Position numbers and translations under genes: made by a program. The notes beneath the pieces were generated by a model. The model saw nothing but the letters and a program-made list of their open reading frames with translations. It did not search any database and was not told the DNA's origin. This document shows positions 35,903 through 47,947 of a stretch of DNA of 64,000 nt, piece after piece. This stretch comes from Anaeramoeba flamelloides (lineage: Eukaryota; Metamonada; Anaeramoebidae). The stretch lies in contig JANTQA010000057.1 of NCBI GenBank assembly GCA_027625915.1, forward strand, positions 5,704,001 to 5,768,000. The letters run 5' to 3'. Position 1 is the first letter of the stretch; each line of letters opens with the position of its first letter.

Positions 35903-36958
35903 ATGAATCTTGATAAACTATTAGCGACCGTAAGCGCACTTATCAGCTTAATTGGATCAATTCTAATTTTTTCTTTAAACGCTCGTTTCAAGGAATACAG
36001 ACAGAATTTCTTTCGGAGACTTATCTTCCATTTATCGGTCTATGACATTCTGCAAACATTTATCTTTTTGTTCCCCTTCAAACACTCTGGAATCTCATGC
36101 TCTGTACAAGGGTACTATCTAGTTTTCAATGCGCACATGCCTCCACACTTCAGCTCGATCATCTCCTATTTGACGTGGTTGAGTCTTGCGAGGAACGAGC
36201 CCTTATTTGTCCTGAAACGAAGATACAAGTACCTCCATGTTTTTTCGTTTGTGCTAACGGCTGTGACAACAATTGTGATTGGTACCCAAGGGAAGTTTCA
36301 GGGAGACCCCGTCACAGAGTGGTGCTTTATTTCGGATGACAAATGGATTTTGATCTTCTATATCTTCCTCTGGATCGACATCCTGATTTCAATGACCTTC
36401 TATTTTTTAATCATCAAAAAAATACACGACGCAACAAAAATAATCAGAGCAACACTCAGCCTTGACATCAAGGAAAGAAGGACCAGTGACCTCAGAATTC
36501 AAATCCAATTGTCCTTAATCCCTTTGATCCTTTTGATCACTTTGTTCTTCCCCTCATACAGAAGGATCAGACAATTTATTCAACCAGAGTCAAAGGGCAA
36601 GTATATCAAATGGCTCAACATTTGTCACCATTTGTTTAACCCTTTGCAGGGCTTTTTAGATTTTGTTGTCTTTGTGCTTTGTAGCAAATATTCAAGGCAA
36701 AAATTAAAAGAAATGTTGACTTGTAAAACAAAAAAAAACACCGCTTCACAATTCAATCAAAAATTGCTCCCTGTGGAAAATCTGGAATCAGTTTCAGACA
36801 GTAGAGAGGCACTAGCTTTGGGGAGCCAATCTGGTTCTCAATTTAGTGACAAACCAAATTCAAATTCAAATTCTCAATCACCTTCACAATCACCTTCACA
36901 AGCACAATCATATGATGTTGACGATGATATCCATACAGACAACCCGCAAATCAATTAA
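35903..36958 (+). CDS. cAMP-receptor-like seven-transmembrane GPCR, single exon
   Basis: Plasma-membrane receptor of the Dictyostelium cAMP-receptor/GPR157-like group. The ligand cannot be told from sequence. It has 351 residues from the ATG at 35903. Hydrophobic helices lie at about 6-26, 39-59, 73-96, 110-128, 148-171, 199-218 and 238-261. Cys66 at the top of helix 3 and Cys141 in extracellular loop 2 can form the usual disulphide. The block EWCFISDDKW followed by FYIFLWIDILIS matches the WC(W/F)I...W...FY..LW pattern of the family, and NPLQGFLDFVVF is the helix-7 signature. The tail is rich in Ser, Gln and Asn and could be phosphorylated. No intron is present, although most neighbours have several, and the GC content and codon choice are visibly higher. 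A CAAAA-rich leader precedes the start. Confidence 0.88.
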   Translation: MNLDKLLATVSALISLIGSILIFSLNARFKEYRQNFFRRLIFHLSVYDILQTFIFLFPFKHSGISCSVQGYYLVFNAHMPPHFSSIISYLTWLSLARNEPLFVLKRRYKYLHVFSFVLTAVTTIVIGTQGKFQGDPVTEWCFISDDKWILIFYIFLWIDILISMTFYFLIIKKIHDATKIIRATLSLDIKERRTSDLRIQIQLSLIPLILLITLFFPSYRRIRQFIQPESKGKYIKWLNICHHLFNPLQGFLDFVVFVLCSKYSRQKLKEMLTCKTKKNTASQFNQKLLPVENLESVSDSREALALGSQSGSQFSDKPNSNSNSQSPSQSPSQAQSYDVDDDIHTDNPQIN

Positions 36959-37580
36959 AAAATTCCCCCTTTTATTGCTGCTTAAATTGAAAGAATTTTG
37001 TACATTTAGAAGAGATTTAACCTTCTCATTTATTACAAAAAACCCATTTAGTTTCTGAAAATTTTAAACAAATATAATAGAGTTGCTTTTACAATACTGT
37101 TATTTTCCAATTAATATATAAAAATTTTTTATTTCAAGTTCGTGGAAATATTTTACTAACTATTGATTGAAAAAACCAAAATGATCTTTTGAAAATCTAA
37201 AAAGAAATGATATCTTTACAGATTTAATTAAGCTTCCTTATTAAATTTTGAGATAAAATTTCATCTAGTTTAATTTCATTTTAACAGTATTTGCCAGGAT
37301 GTCAAGAAATATATTTTATATTTCTTAACAAATAAATGAGATCAAAAAAAGTTTGTTAGTGTGCAAATTTCTTTCAATTTCATAGACCAATATTCTTAAT
37401 TTTTGGTAAATTCTTTATTTTTTCTTTTTATATTAATTCTAAAGATTTGATTTATTTTCACTTTTTATTAAGATAGAAAGAATTTATTTTGTTGAATTAT
37501 TTTGAACAAATAAAATAATATTCAGAAAATCAATAAATAAATAATTTAAAAGAATATTTTATTTTATATATTTTATTATA
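36959..37580. other. 3' flank of the GPCR gene
   Basis: AT-rich, no gene. It ends at the TA before family E (37581). Confidence 0.5.
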
Positions 37581-38093
37581 AACTATCTTTCAAAATCATC
37601 GTCCCATTAAAAATCAAATTTTAAAGAAAAATATTTTTAACAATTGAAGTTATCTATTATAATATATAAATTTCTATTTTAATATTCAATACTATACTAA
37701 AGAGATATTTCTTTTTTGTCTAAAAATAAAAGAAAAAAAAAATAAAAATAACTGTTAAAAAAATTGGGCCATTTATTTTGAAAGAAGCATTACATAAAAA
37801 ATAGCAAATTTAAAAAAATTAAAAAAACCCATTTATCGATTCTCCTTCCATTTGAATAACTAAATCTAATTTCTTTTTCATATTTGAAACCAATTTTTTT
37901 ATAAATTCATCTGTTGCTTCTTTCCAATTTTTCATTTTCATTTTCCATTTTAACAAAACACTGTTGAAAAAATAAAAAAGAGAAAAAATGATTTATTTAC
38001 AAACTTTTCATTGTGGGAGGAAAAACTTCAAAACAATACAAAAGCAATTCAAAATTCAAATGTAAGATGGGCCATTTATTATGAAATTTAGTT
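37581..38093 (+). mobile_element. Family E MITE (513 bp)
   Basis: TIRs are AACTATCTTTCAAAATCATC and, at the right, CATTTATTATGAAATTTAGTT. TA stands at both sides (37579-37580, 38094-38095). GGGCCATTTATTTTGAAA recurs inside, near 37766. A shorter relative is at 46522-46730. The ends resemble those of A and B. Confidence 0.7.
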
Positions 38094-39244
38094 TAGATAC
38101 ATTTTACACACACAAAAAAAAAATTCTATGAATCTGAATCCAAGTTTTTGGAATCAGAAAGAAAATTTATTTTTACTGTTAATTGTATAATAAAAAGATA
38201 AAAAATTTCCTTCAGCTTTCCAAAAAAACACACCTCTCAAGAATTAATACCAAACATCAAAAGCACCAAAAATTCTAAAAGAGTGATAATGAAGAATTTA
38301 AGCTGATTTTATTAAAATAAAAATTCGAAATATAAATGTTTATTAAAATCTTTTTTTGGAAAGCTGTATGAAAATTTTGTTCCATTTATTTTTCATTAAA
38401 TTGCATTTTAAAATTATTTAGTTACATCCATCCCCTGAAAAGTTATAAAAGAGTTAGATTTTTATCTATCATAATTATTTTTTTTATGAAATAGAGAATT
38501 AAATTCCGAATCATAACAGAATATAAAAATTTAATTTTTATTGTCCATCATAAGAAATTTTATTTTTAAAAAACAAGAAAAAAATTGAAATTTAATACAG
38601 AAGTATCATAGAAACCATAAATATCAAAGAAACTTGAAATTATTTTTTGATTATTGCTGAAAAATTCTAAAAAAAAAAATTATTACAATTTTGGATTACG
38701 AAGATATGTAATAATTTATTTTTATTTTTTTGTAGGAATTTATTTGTATTCATAAGAAAATGTTTAACTCAAATTTTTTATATTCAATATAAAATTTATG
38801 ATTATCAGAACCTTTTATATTTAATTCAAAGTTCATCAAAAACGATATATATATATTATCATCAAAAATGTATTTTCATTTTTTATTAAAATTTAAGACG
38901 TACTGGAACAGCCGTAGAGAAAAAATATCATAGTTTCATCATTTGATATTGTGATATTATATTAAAATAATTAAATGGAACAAAATATTTAATATTTGGT
39001 TTTCTAAGAGAAACGACTTATTCAAAAATAGTTGTTTCAGAAATAATAATTTTTTTCTTTTATTCTCAGTTGATTTTTTATGTAAAAATTTCTATTTTAA
39101 TAAGAGAACTTTTAAGAAACCAATACCATATTTATTTAAGGGTTATTATCAGTTTCTATAAAGAGTTGATGTATAGACCTTCCATAACAAAAAAACACGC
39201 TTTTTATTTTGAAACACAGATTAAATTTTTCTGAACATATTTAA
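38094..39244. other. Repeat-rich intergenic sequence with family F and family G pieces
   Basis: Family F (about 38165-38400) has inverted ends around TCAGCTTTCCAAAAAAAC and TTTTTTTGGAAAGCTG, as at 44045-44272. At 39160-39225 a reversed terminus of family G is present (ACGCTTTTTATTTTGAAACA). No gene is seen. Confidence 0.45.
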
Positions 39245-41519
39245 TTTGGATACGTTATAGCAATAATAGCAATAAAATAGTGATAATCTGAAAATATCAC
39301 GATTAGTTATATTTTATCACAAATTATCATAAAATCATGATATCCCACATTATTATTTTAAATCAGAATTACAATTAAGAAAAGTATTTTTAAGAAATGT
39401 ACCTTATCAAAAATACAAGGAATTATAGAAAAGCCCAAATACTTTTCAAACACTTTGCACCTTAAAAATATTAAAAAGGGTTTGAAATGTTTGTAAAGTG
39501 TCTTCAAGTGTTTAAAAGGTATGAAAGGCCCAAATATTATAAAAGGCAGTGATTTTTTGTCCTTGAAAAAAAAATGTTTTCTTTTCATTTTTTTTTTTAA
39601 AAGTTATATAATCTCTTGTGAATTTTATGAATCAACCAATTTTCGATCCCTTTCAACAAAATATAATAGAATAAAAAATAGTTGAGTTTTTTTTTAAATG
39701 GGGTTATTACCTTAACAAGTTATATAACCAAACAGAATAACTAGTAATTGTCTTATCTTATTGTTGATCCATTAAAAAAAACCTTTAAAAGCTGTTGTGT
39801 TTTCTTTCCAATCCAGATACTAAAAGAAGAATAGTAAGAAGGAAAAAAAATATAGACCCATCGGTCTTATTAATAGCAGACAAGGTGGTGAAAACTTTTG
39901 AAAAGTTATCCTAACTCCTTTTAGCTTTCCTAAAATAACGAAACTGTTTTAAACCAAGAGCAGATTCTATTTAGAATGAGTGGAGGGTTGGTTGTTTTAT
40001 AAACCTTTTTAATTCAACACAATTTCTATAACCACAATTGACTGAGAAACTATTTGTTGGACTTTTTTATTACTTTTGGTGATCTTAAGGTATAGATCGA
40101 TTTGTCAACCAAACCAAAAAATCATTATGAAAACTCTTTGATCTGAAACAAATATCTTTTTGGATGTTTTTTAAAGTTACGGTTCTGGAAAAAAAGTTCA
40201 ACAAGGTTTTTAATTGGGAACCTTAAGAGAACCAGAAAATGAAAAATAAGATCAATTAATAAAAGAATAAATCAACAAACACAAAATCAAGTATTTAATA
40301 CAATAACAGTTTTTTTAATACTATTTTTTGAAGGGATTTTTCTTGATTTATCAATTATTAAAAATTTGTTCAAAAAATTGACTATTTTTGCTGATCTCCA
40401 AAACCACATGAAAAATTTCGATACGAAATTAGATTTAAAAGGTGTTTTTTTTTTTGATTGAAAATAATATAACTGTTGTGAGAAAAATGTTGGAAACAGA
40501 AAAATAGTTTGACACAATTTTTAATTGGAAACATTAGTAAAATTGAAAATCAAATCCTATTGATAACTAGGTGAATTTTATATAATAACAAGTTTAAATA
40601 TGTTAAAAGTTCATTAATCTTTGGTGTGTCTAGAATACTCAATTAAATGGTTGATAACTAAAGTAGATCATGATATTATAACAAAAATCCAAGTTTTAGT
40701 AAAGTTTACTATTAATTCTGAAAATAGTAATTTTTTGACTTGCTTTAGATTATAAGAGATAGGGTTTTGAAAAAGTAGTATTACTTTAATCGTTATTCTA
40801 ATAAGTAGATTATTTTTATTTACTTTAGTTATTTCACAAACGAAAGAATTAAAAATCCTTTTCAGTAATGTTCAAAATTTAAATTGCTGTCCAACTATTT
40901 TTCTCTGTTAAACATTTTTCTCTCATCAGTAATTTTTTTTTCAATCAAAATAACAAACACCATTTAAATCTAATTTCATATCGAAATTTTTCATGTGGTT
41001 TTGGAGATCAGCCAAAATAGTCAATTTTTTAAACAAATTTTTACAAACAAAAAAATTCAATAAAAAAAAAAAAAAATTGGTTTCGAAGATTATTTTATTA
41101 TCTTTTGGATTTTTATTCAAAGTTCATTGGTTATTTCTTTTGATTGATTTAGCTTTTATGTTTTCAGGTTTCTGTGATTCGATTGATATTCCCAATGAAA
41201 AAGTGTTGTTTCACTTTTTTTCGACAACTTTGAATTAATTTCGTTTTTTGATAAAATCCAAACTCTTCTATAGAAAATAATGCTTGTCTAAAACAAAACC
41301 CATCAACTATCATCTCCCGATTTTTATTTTTATCACGATATTTCGACCTTTATCAGGATTTTAAGATAATTATCTTGATTTTATACAATAACATGATTTT
41401 ATTGTATGTCGAGCTATTATTAATTATAGCTAGTTTCTATAATATTGCAATTTGATAGAGATAATTGCTATTTTTTAAGCTTTATAGCCTCTTGACAACA
41501 GATATCGTCAAATCCTCTA
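39245..41519 (-). mobile_element. Family D transposon, reversed and older, carrying insertions
   Basis: The right boundary reads, reversed, TAGAGGATTTGACGATATC, a variant of the D end; the left end is blurred. Interior blocks match element D at 26437-28244 in reverse, for example CAAACACTTGAAGACA and GGTTGACAAA(C/T)CGATC. TCGCGAT motifs survive mostly as TCACGAT, TCATGAT or TCTTGAT. Foreign sequence of about 0.85 kb (40230-41070) interrupts it. Confidence 0.65.
40286..41070. repeat. Family L inverted repeat enclosing a worn family C element
   Basis: 40340-40500 and 40900-41060 are inverted copies of each other (AATTTTTCATGTGGTTTTGG in one, its complement in the other), so both encode the fragment MWFWRSAKIVNFLNKFL on opposite strands. 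Between them, 40520-40890 follows element C (GTCTAGAATACTCAATTAA..., CTAATAAGTAGATTA). The fragment is not a known domain to me. Confidence 0.55.
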
Positions 41520-42564
41520 TTTATTATTTTTTAATCAATTTTTGCAGAAAAACTGAAGATAATTTATTAGCAATCGAAATTTAAATAGTTTAGAAAACTA
41601 AATTAAGATTCAAATACTTCTAACGACCGTATCTATTTTAGATACTCTTTGAATTGGAAGTCTCAAATGTGGTCACTTCAAAATTCTCTCTTTAACATAT
41701 TGGATTGTTCTCTATCCAACCCATATCAATAAATCCGATATTCAAATAGTTTAGATATTTTCGCTATTTTCCTTTTGACTTTTCCACAAAAATACCTTTT
41801 TTTTTAGAATTACAATTAAATCAAAAAAAACATTGTTAATAATAAAAAGGATCACCCAAAGTATAAAAAGATTTCAAATGGTTTTTAGAAAAGATTATAA
41901 AAAAATAAAACAGATAATCAATCGAAAAATTTTTTCTCCTAAAAAAATTCAAATACCAATTTAAAAGACCATTTTCAGAGAAATTCATAATTTCAAATGG
42001 AATTTAAATCTAATAAACAATAATCTACTGTTATGAGTACAATAACAAAGGTGTGGTTTTAATTCTCAAAATAAATATAGTACCAAGAAATTAATTCAAT
42101 TAAGAATGATGTACAAACAATAACCAAATAATGAGTAACGCTATTATAAGAGCGTAAAAAAAAAAACACTTTAAATGGAAATAAGAAGCAACAGTTTGAC
42201 AAAGGTTTGCTAACATCAACAAAAAAACAAAAAAAAAATTAATTTCGCTTGTTTATTTTTGTTTTTTTTTTTTTTCAAAAAGAGAAAAATATGTTAATCA
42301 AATCATTTGAAGTGTTTAAAGATCAGTAAAGAGAAAAAACATTCAAGTGATCATTTAATTGATTTTCATGCAGAGAATTAAAAAACCCAAACTAAAGTCT
42401 TTAAAAATTACAGCTGTTGGAAAATACTTTGTGAAAAAAAAAAAAAAAACGAGAAAGAAAAAACAAAAAAAAGAAGAAAAAAAAGAATACTAAAAATTGT
42501 AGTTATTGCGGAAATTATTTTTTTCAAACACAAACATGGTAATTAAAATTGTTTAAATTGGTAA
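41520..42564. other. Intergenic, no gene seen
   Basis: AT-rich, with poly-A runs near 42430-42490. Nothing recognisable. Confidence 0.4.
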
Positions 42565-42900
42565 TTAAAGTTTTTCTTGTTCACTATTTACCTTCAATTG
42601 ATCTTTTGGTTTGAGAAATTTTTTAAAATTGTTGATTACCATTTTAAGCTGTTTTCTTTCTTTTTCAAGCTGCTTATTTTTTTGTCTTAAATTTTTTAAT
42701 TCATCTTTTTCATCAAGGGCTGATTCTTCAACAAAAGAAATGCCCGTGATTGGTTCAGAATACAAATCAAAAGGGGAAATGGAACTAATTTCTTCTTCCA
42801 GTTCTTCATCGGATTCAGTCATCATCTTATTGTTTTCATCAGATGGCAACGTAAAAGGCCATTCTTGTAAATTGTCATTTAATTGGTGTTTTGTGCTCAT
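42565..42900 (-). CDS. Small acidic coiled-coil protein, 111 residues, unrecognised
   Basis: A minus-strand ATG frame beginning MSTKHQLNDNLQEWPFTLPS. Residues 26-40 are strongly acidic (TESDEELEEEISSIS). Residues 65-96 form a charged heptad pattern (LKNLRQKNKQLEKERKQLKM), as in a short coiled coil or leucine zipper, but there is no clear basic DNA-binding region in front of it, so bZIP is not supported. Composition is clearly less AT-biased than the flanks. Near the 3' end AAG|GTAAAT (about 42586-42591) resembles the splice donor used in PTEN exon 5, so the last codons could instead be intronic and the protein longer. No family is recognised. Confidence 0.55.
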   Translation of the reverse strand: MSTKHQLNDNLQEWPFTLPSDENNKMMTESDEELEEEISSISPFDLYSEPITGISFVEESALDEKDELKNLRQKNKQLEKERKQLKMVINNFKKFLKPKDQLKVNSEQEKL

Positions 42901-43161
42901 AATGGATTGTTTTTATTTAGGAAGGGGAAAAAAATTAGAAAAAATGAATGAAAAAAAATCGTGTTTTAGTTTTTTAGGTAATTTCTTGGATAATAAAACA
43001 AACAATTAAAATTATTTATGGAAAGGCTAAATCAAAAATTAACTGACCCTCTCAAGTCCTAACGTATATAATTTTGAAAAATAGTTTTTTCTATTCATTT
43101 TTTGAAAAAAATTTTAATCTTTTTTGCAAAAATCCGAAAATATTATTTATTTCCTATTTTT

Positions 43162-43979
43162 TAGTGTAAGGATTGAACTAAAGTCTATAGTCGATTCACA
43201 AAAGCAGTTTTTCAGAAAATTAGTGTTTTGTTTTGTGATGTATTTTTGATTAAAGTTTGTAAGTAGTTGTTCAAAATAGTTATTTAATACCCTTCATATT
43301 AACACACTCACCTTGACAAGATAGTTTTTTAATGAACAAGAAGAACTGTTACAGATCTTTTGTAACAATTTAACTGAAACTACTTGGTTTTCTCTTTACC
43401 CTTTTTCTTATTTTTCAGGATTATTTATGAAAAGTCCAAAAGAATTTCTACTTTTTTCAAACACTTTGGTTTGAGAACAAATTATTTCCAAAGGTAATTT
43501 CAACGTTATCACATGGAGAAGGTTATATAGGAAAGGAAAGTACGAATTCACTGAAAAAATAAAGGATATAATTCTCCCATTTTACAAAGAAACCTTCGTA
43601 TGTGGTGTTTGTTTAAGCTGTAACATTCAAAAATTATTTTTTCTCTCATTTTGTTTGGTGGTGAAATACTGGGAGAAATTTAGCTCTCTCTAATTATCAA
43701 AAATATTGGTGTGGTTTTAGAGATCACTAGATAGACAATTTTTCAAGAATAAATTAATATAAGAAATCACAACTTATTTTTGAATATCAAAAGGGAAAAA
43801 ATTAATACATTCTTATAATTTTCCTTTTCCAAAATTTCTGTCACAAAGATATTGATTGAAATTGGAGAATCTGGTTTTCTTTGAATATTGCCCATTTTTG
43901 TTAATTGTTTATGGTCTAATTGAGGTAACCGAACAGTTTGAAAGGTAAAGAATATTACAGAATCATACAGCCGTTCCAA
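43162..43979 (-). other. Possible exons of an unrecognised minus-strand gene
   Basis: Three pieces look coding on the minus strand. One is an ATG frame 43979-43767 (MERLYDSVIFFTFQTVRLPQ...). Another is a stretch near 43550-43405 reading NSYFPFLYNLLHVITLKLPL. The third is KLLQKICNSSSCSLKNYLVK, ending at a GTGAGT donor near 43316 after a TTTCAG acceptor, which joins in phase 0 to TLVQSLH and a TAA near 43162. I could not make all joins agree in phase, and plus-strand frames are open here too. The 43640-43750 part resembles family L. Weak evidence. Confidence 0.2.
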
Positions 43980-44044
43980 GGCTACCGTGAAATTTTTTCA
44001 ATATCAAATTTTGGTGTTAATATAGATTTTTAAATCTAAGAATC

Positions 44045-44272
44045 TACTGTTAATTGTAAAATAAAAAGATCAAAATTTTCATTCGGCTTTCCAAAAAAAT
44101 AACATTTTCATCAATTAAAACAAATCATCATAGTCCCCAATTCTCAAAAGTAAATTAATAATTTAAGCTGGTTTTAAGAATTAAAAATTTGATATGGTAC
44201 TATGATTTCTAAACCACCTTTTATGGAAAGCTGAATGAAAAATTGATCCCTTTATTTTGAAACAAATAGTAA
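44045..44272. mobile_element. Family F short foldback MITE (~230 bp)
   Basis: The inverted ends span about 45 bp. The left has AAAATAAAAAGATCAAAATT and CATTCGGCTTTCC; the right has the complement GGAAAGCTGAATG and TTTATTTTGAAACAA. A relative is at about 38165-38400. Confidence 0.6.
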
Positions 44273-45988
44273 GAATAAGAAAACTTATATTGAAAATATT
44301 TATTCAGAAATGGGTTGATAAGAAAAATATTTTTCTAATTTGACAAAAAATAAATTCATTTTTTATAGGATATTTTATGTAATTTATTAATGAATTTTTA
44401 TGTTTAGAGTCATTTTGGGCTCTGAAAATTTATTTTTTAAAAATCTGAAAATTTTCTTGAATATTGACCCATTTAGGAATATTTTTTTTTAATATCTGTC
44501 GTTATTTGTACGAAGTTGAGGAAATAAGCAATATATTTTTCTAGATAGGGTGATATTTATATCATCCAGAAAGAAAAACATTTTGTTTGTTTTTAAAAAA
44601 ATCAGCCAGATTAAGTGAGTTATTGTTTGTTGAAATGTAAAGATCTTTAGGAAAAAAAAAACGACAAAAAATAACCAATATAAATATGTTTCGAAAAATG
44701 GTTATTTCTTTTCATTTTTTTAGCTTAGGTTTCAAAAAAATAATTACAACTTTATTATTATCAGATTGAACTTTTTAAAAATTTAAATCAACATCTAAAT
44801 TTGATATTGATAAAATTTCATGGTTACTTTGGGTTGACGGTAACAAAAAATAATCAGCCAAAAATTTTTTCCCGTTAAATTAGAAATCACATTAATACAT
44901 TGGTTTTCAAATATCAATGAAAAGTGTTTAAACATCATTTAAGATCTATAAAAAAAGTAAACCCCTTCATTGTTAAAGTCTTTTCTTTAATAAATAGAAA
45001 AGGTATCTTGTGCAAAATAGACTATTGAATGGGAATCAATCATAAAAACCTTTTTAATTGCTCTTTGGTTTTCCTTTTACTTTTAGAGATCAAAAAATTT
45101 CATAATATCACTTTGAAAACCCTTTGTGTTAAAAAAGAATAAGGATAATTAAGTAAAAAAATTTTTCCATTGATTCTTTAAATATCTGTATTTATGGTCT
45201 CTTTTTTTCACATTCTCTTTATTTCAAGAGAAGTAAATTGAAATCTCGACTTTTTTCAATACAAGAGTTTGATTATCTACAGAAAAGTGACTTTTTAAAG
45301 TACCAATAAATTTGAATAAATGTTTGAAAAATTTTTACATAACTTTCCTATTTTTTTTTGGGAAATTTTTAATCCCTAAACAACGAATACAGAATTTTAT
45401 TGGTTTAAATGTCGAGAAACTAGGTAAACTTAGTGGGACTTGAAAATATACTTGCCAAGATCTGTTTAAAATATTGAGTTAATAATTCTAAAAATGAGAA
45501 ATATATTAAAATTTTTTAAAAATTTTTTAGACTTTATCAATAAAAAAAAAAATATTTTTTCAAGGTGTTATGAAGAATTGAAAAGAATTAAGAATAACAA
45601 TAATTTTTTATATTTTGATCAAAAAATTAGAATTCTCTTTTCAATATCTATATTTTTTTAAAAAAGACACGATTCTGGAATTTTTTAAATTATTGGTTTG
45701 TAAATTACAGTGAATAAAATTATTCTAAATAGTCTGATCCAAAAAACAATGTTTCAAAATAAAATACATTCCTTTTTTTTTTCTTATTTCTTATTAAAAA
45801 AGAAATTTTAATTTGGTACTCAGTATTGTATACCCAAGGCAAAATTACATTTGAAGACAAATTCCTTTATTTTTGATTTAATTTTAAAAAGACAAACCAG
45901 ATTATACTCAATTTTTTTTTTTTAGTTATTTTTTTCAAAATTTATTCAAAAAAACTGGAACCAAAATAAAACGTACAAAAAAAAATTA
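44273..45988. other. Intergenic, no gene seen
   Basis: AT-rich sequence with many short homopolymers. No coding frame or defined repeat was recognised. Confidence 0.45.
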
Positions 45989-46396
45989 ATACGCGTTTCA
46001 AAATAAAAAGCGTGTTTTTTTTTGTTATAGAAGACCTCTATATTAGCCAATCAAAGAACTGAAAATATACCCTAAAAATATGTGATTGGTTTCTTAAAGT
46101 TCTATTATTTACAAAGAAATTCTAAAAATGAAGGATCAAATTGCAAAATTATCTCAAAAAATAGAGTGAATTTTTGAAAAATTTTTTTCTTCCGAAAAAC
46201 AAAAAAAAATCATAAAAAAATGAGAATATTATGGAAAATTTTCAAAAAATTACATTCCTCATTTAAATTTTACTAAAAACATCAAGATTTTTGGATTCAA
46301 AATTGATTTGAACTTATTATAGTATTTGGCAGTGGATTGGATGCTGTATTGGAACGAGTAGAAAAAACATCACGGATTATATTTTGAAACACGGAT
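45989..46396. mobile_element. Family G MITE (~410 bp)
   Basis: The ends are ATACGCGTTTCAAAATAAAA and, at the right, TATATTTTGAAACACGGAT. TA stands on both sides (45987-45988, 46397-46398). Inside, GTTATAGAAGACCT and AAATGAAGGATCAAATTGCA recur at 59445-59863. Reversed termini occur at 39160-39225 and 46800-46860. Confidence 0.65.
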
Positions 46397-46521
46397 TATA
46401 GTTGTTGTGGACATATTATTTCGATCACTGTAGATGTTTTTTTTTCTGTTTTAAATTTTATCTAAAATTAGTTTCTCTGTTTTTTGAGGAAAATTTTCCA
46501 ATAAGATCCTTTATTTTAATA

Positions 46522-46730
46522 AACTCCATTTCAGAATCATTGGCCCATTAAAAATCAAATTTTGAAAATATTTGTTTTTATAAATAGAAGTTATCTATTA
46601 TAATAATAAAATTTCTATTTTAATATTCAGTTCTATTCTCTAGAAATATTTGTTTTTCTTCTAAAAATATAATAAAAAAAAGTTATTAAAACATCAAAAA
46701 TAATTGGGATATTTATTATGAAATTTAGTT
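46522..46730 (+). mobile_element. Family E MITE, short form (209 bp)
   Basis: It begins AACTCCATTTCAGAATCATT after TA and ends TTTATTATGAAATTTAGTT before TA. The first 180 bp follow the 37581 copy; the rest of the longer copy is missing. Confidence 0.65.
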
Positions 46731-47947
46731 TATTTCAATTTTAATAATAGAACTTTAAGAAATCAATAAAATATTTACTTAAACGTTAATTGACCAAAGA
46801 AACCAACTATAAACCTTAAGTCTTCTATAAAAAAGAAATCGGGTATTTATATTGAAACAAGAATTAAATGAGTTTAAGTTTAGGGTTATTAAACTCTAAA
46901 TTTTTAAAACGTGGGTAATTTTTTTTTTCTAATTATATCTGAAATATAACTTTATTAAAGTTTTTTTCTTTAAGGGCTGGGTCATTAATTTAAAAAGAGT
47001 TTTCTGAAATGGAAAAAAACTTTTTGTAATTTTAATGAGTACCTAAATACAATCAAAAAATAACCCACATATGAAACACAAATGATCTCCAAAAATCAGT
47101 AATTAAAAAAGAGGACATTTTTAGAAAAAAGTACTGAAGAGAGACATTCAATTTCCAATTAGAATGGCTATTGGATATAGCATTTTGAAAATAACGGTGT
47201 TGATTTTGAAGTGTCAATCTTTGGCACTTTTTGAGATCTCGAAGATTTTTTTTTTCATTTATTGAATTCTCAAATGACTTCTTTTTTTCTCTAGAATGTA
47301 ACATAATCCTTACTTGGTCAAAGCTAGATAATTATAAAATAACCACAAATTAGATTTTATCAAATTCAATTGATTGTATACTTCACGAAAACAATTTGTA
47401 TTAAATTGAAGAAATTTAACCTTTGGAAATTAAAAATAAGAAAAATCAAGTTATTTTTTTTTCTTCTATTATTGATTTTTTGGGGATTAAGAATGCTTTT
47501 CGACTTATTTTTAAAATCAGTTTTATACCAAAGATGATTTTTTCAAAATTTTTTATTTGTTATTTGAATTTTGGCAATCAAAAGAAGGTCAATTTCATGA
47601 AACCCTTGTAAGGTTTCCAGTCAGCTCTTGAATATGGATACAATCCATGAGAAATGAGTTTACCAGTAATCAAAGTGAGAACTTTATTTAGAAAAGTTTT
47701 TTTCTTCAGACTCCAACCTCTAAACCAGATTGAAAGGCTGAGAACTCACTTTTCTCAATATAAAACTTAAAAAAAGTTTAAACTCCTATAACAAGAGTAG
47801 TAATATTTTAGTTTGTGGTTTGAAGAATTTTCATTGGTTTTTTTCTTTCTTTGAATCTTTTTTTAAAAGATCATAGAATAATTGAAAAACAAAGTTTCAA
47901 AATCTTGTCAAATCAAAAACAGAACAAAAAAAACATAACTCCTTCTA
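46731..47947. other. Intergenic with short unsupported frames
   Basis: A minus-strand frame at 47304-47053 starts at an ATG and reads MLHSREKKKSFENSINEKKN. It has some coding character, but its 3' part resembles family L and no domain is seen. A reversed G terminus is near 46800-46860. Nothing else. Confidence 0.3.

Noticed and set aside
42565-42900. bZIP transcription factor
   Set aside because: The leucine-zipper-like coiled coil is present but no basic region with Asn/Arg contacts precedes it.
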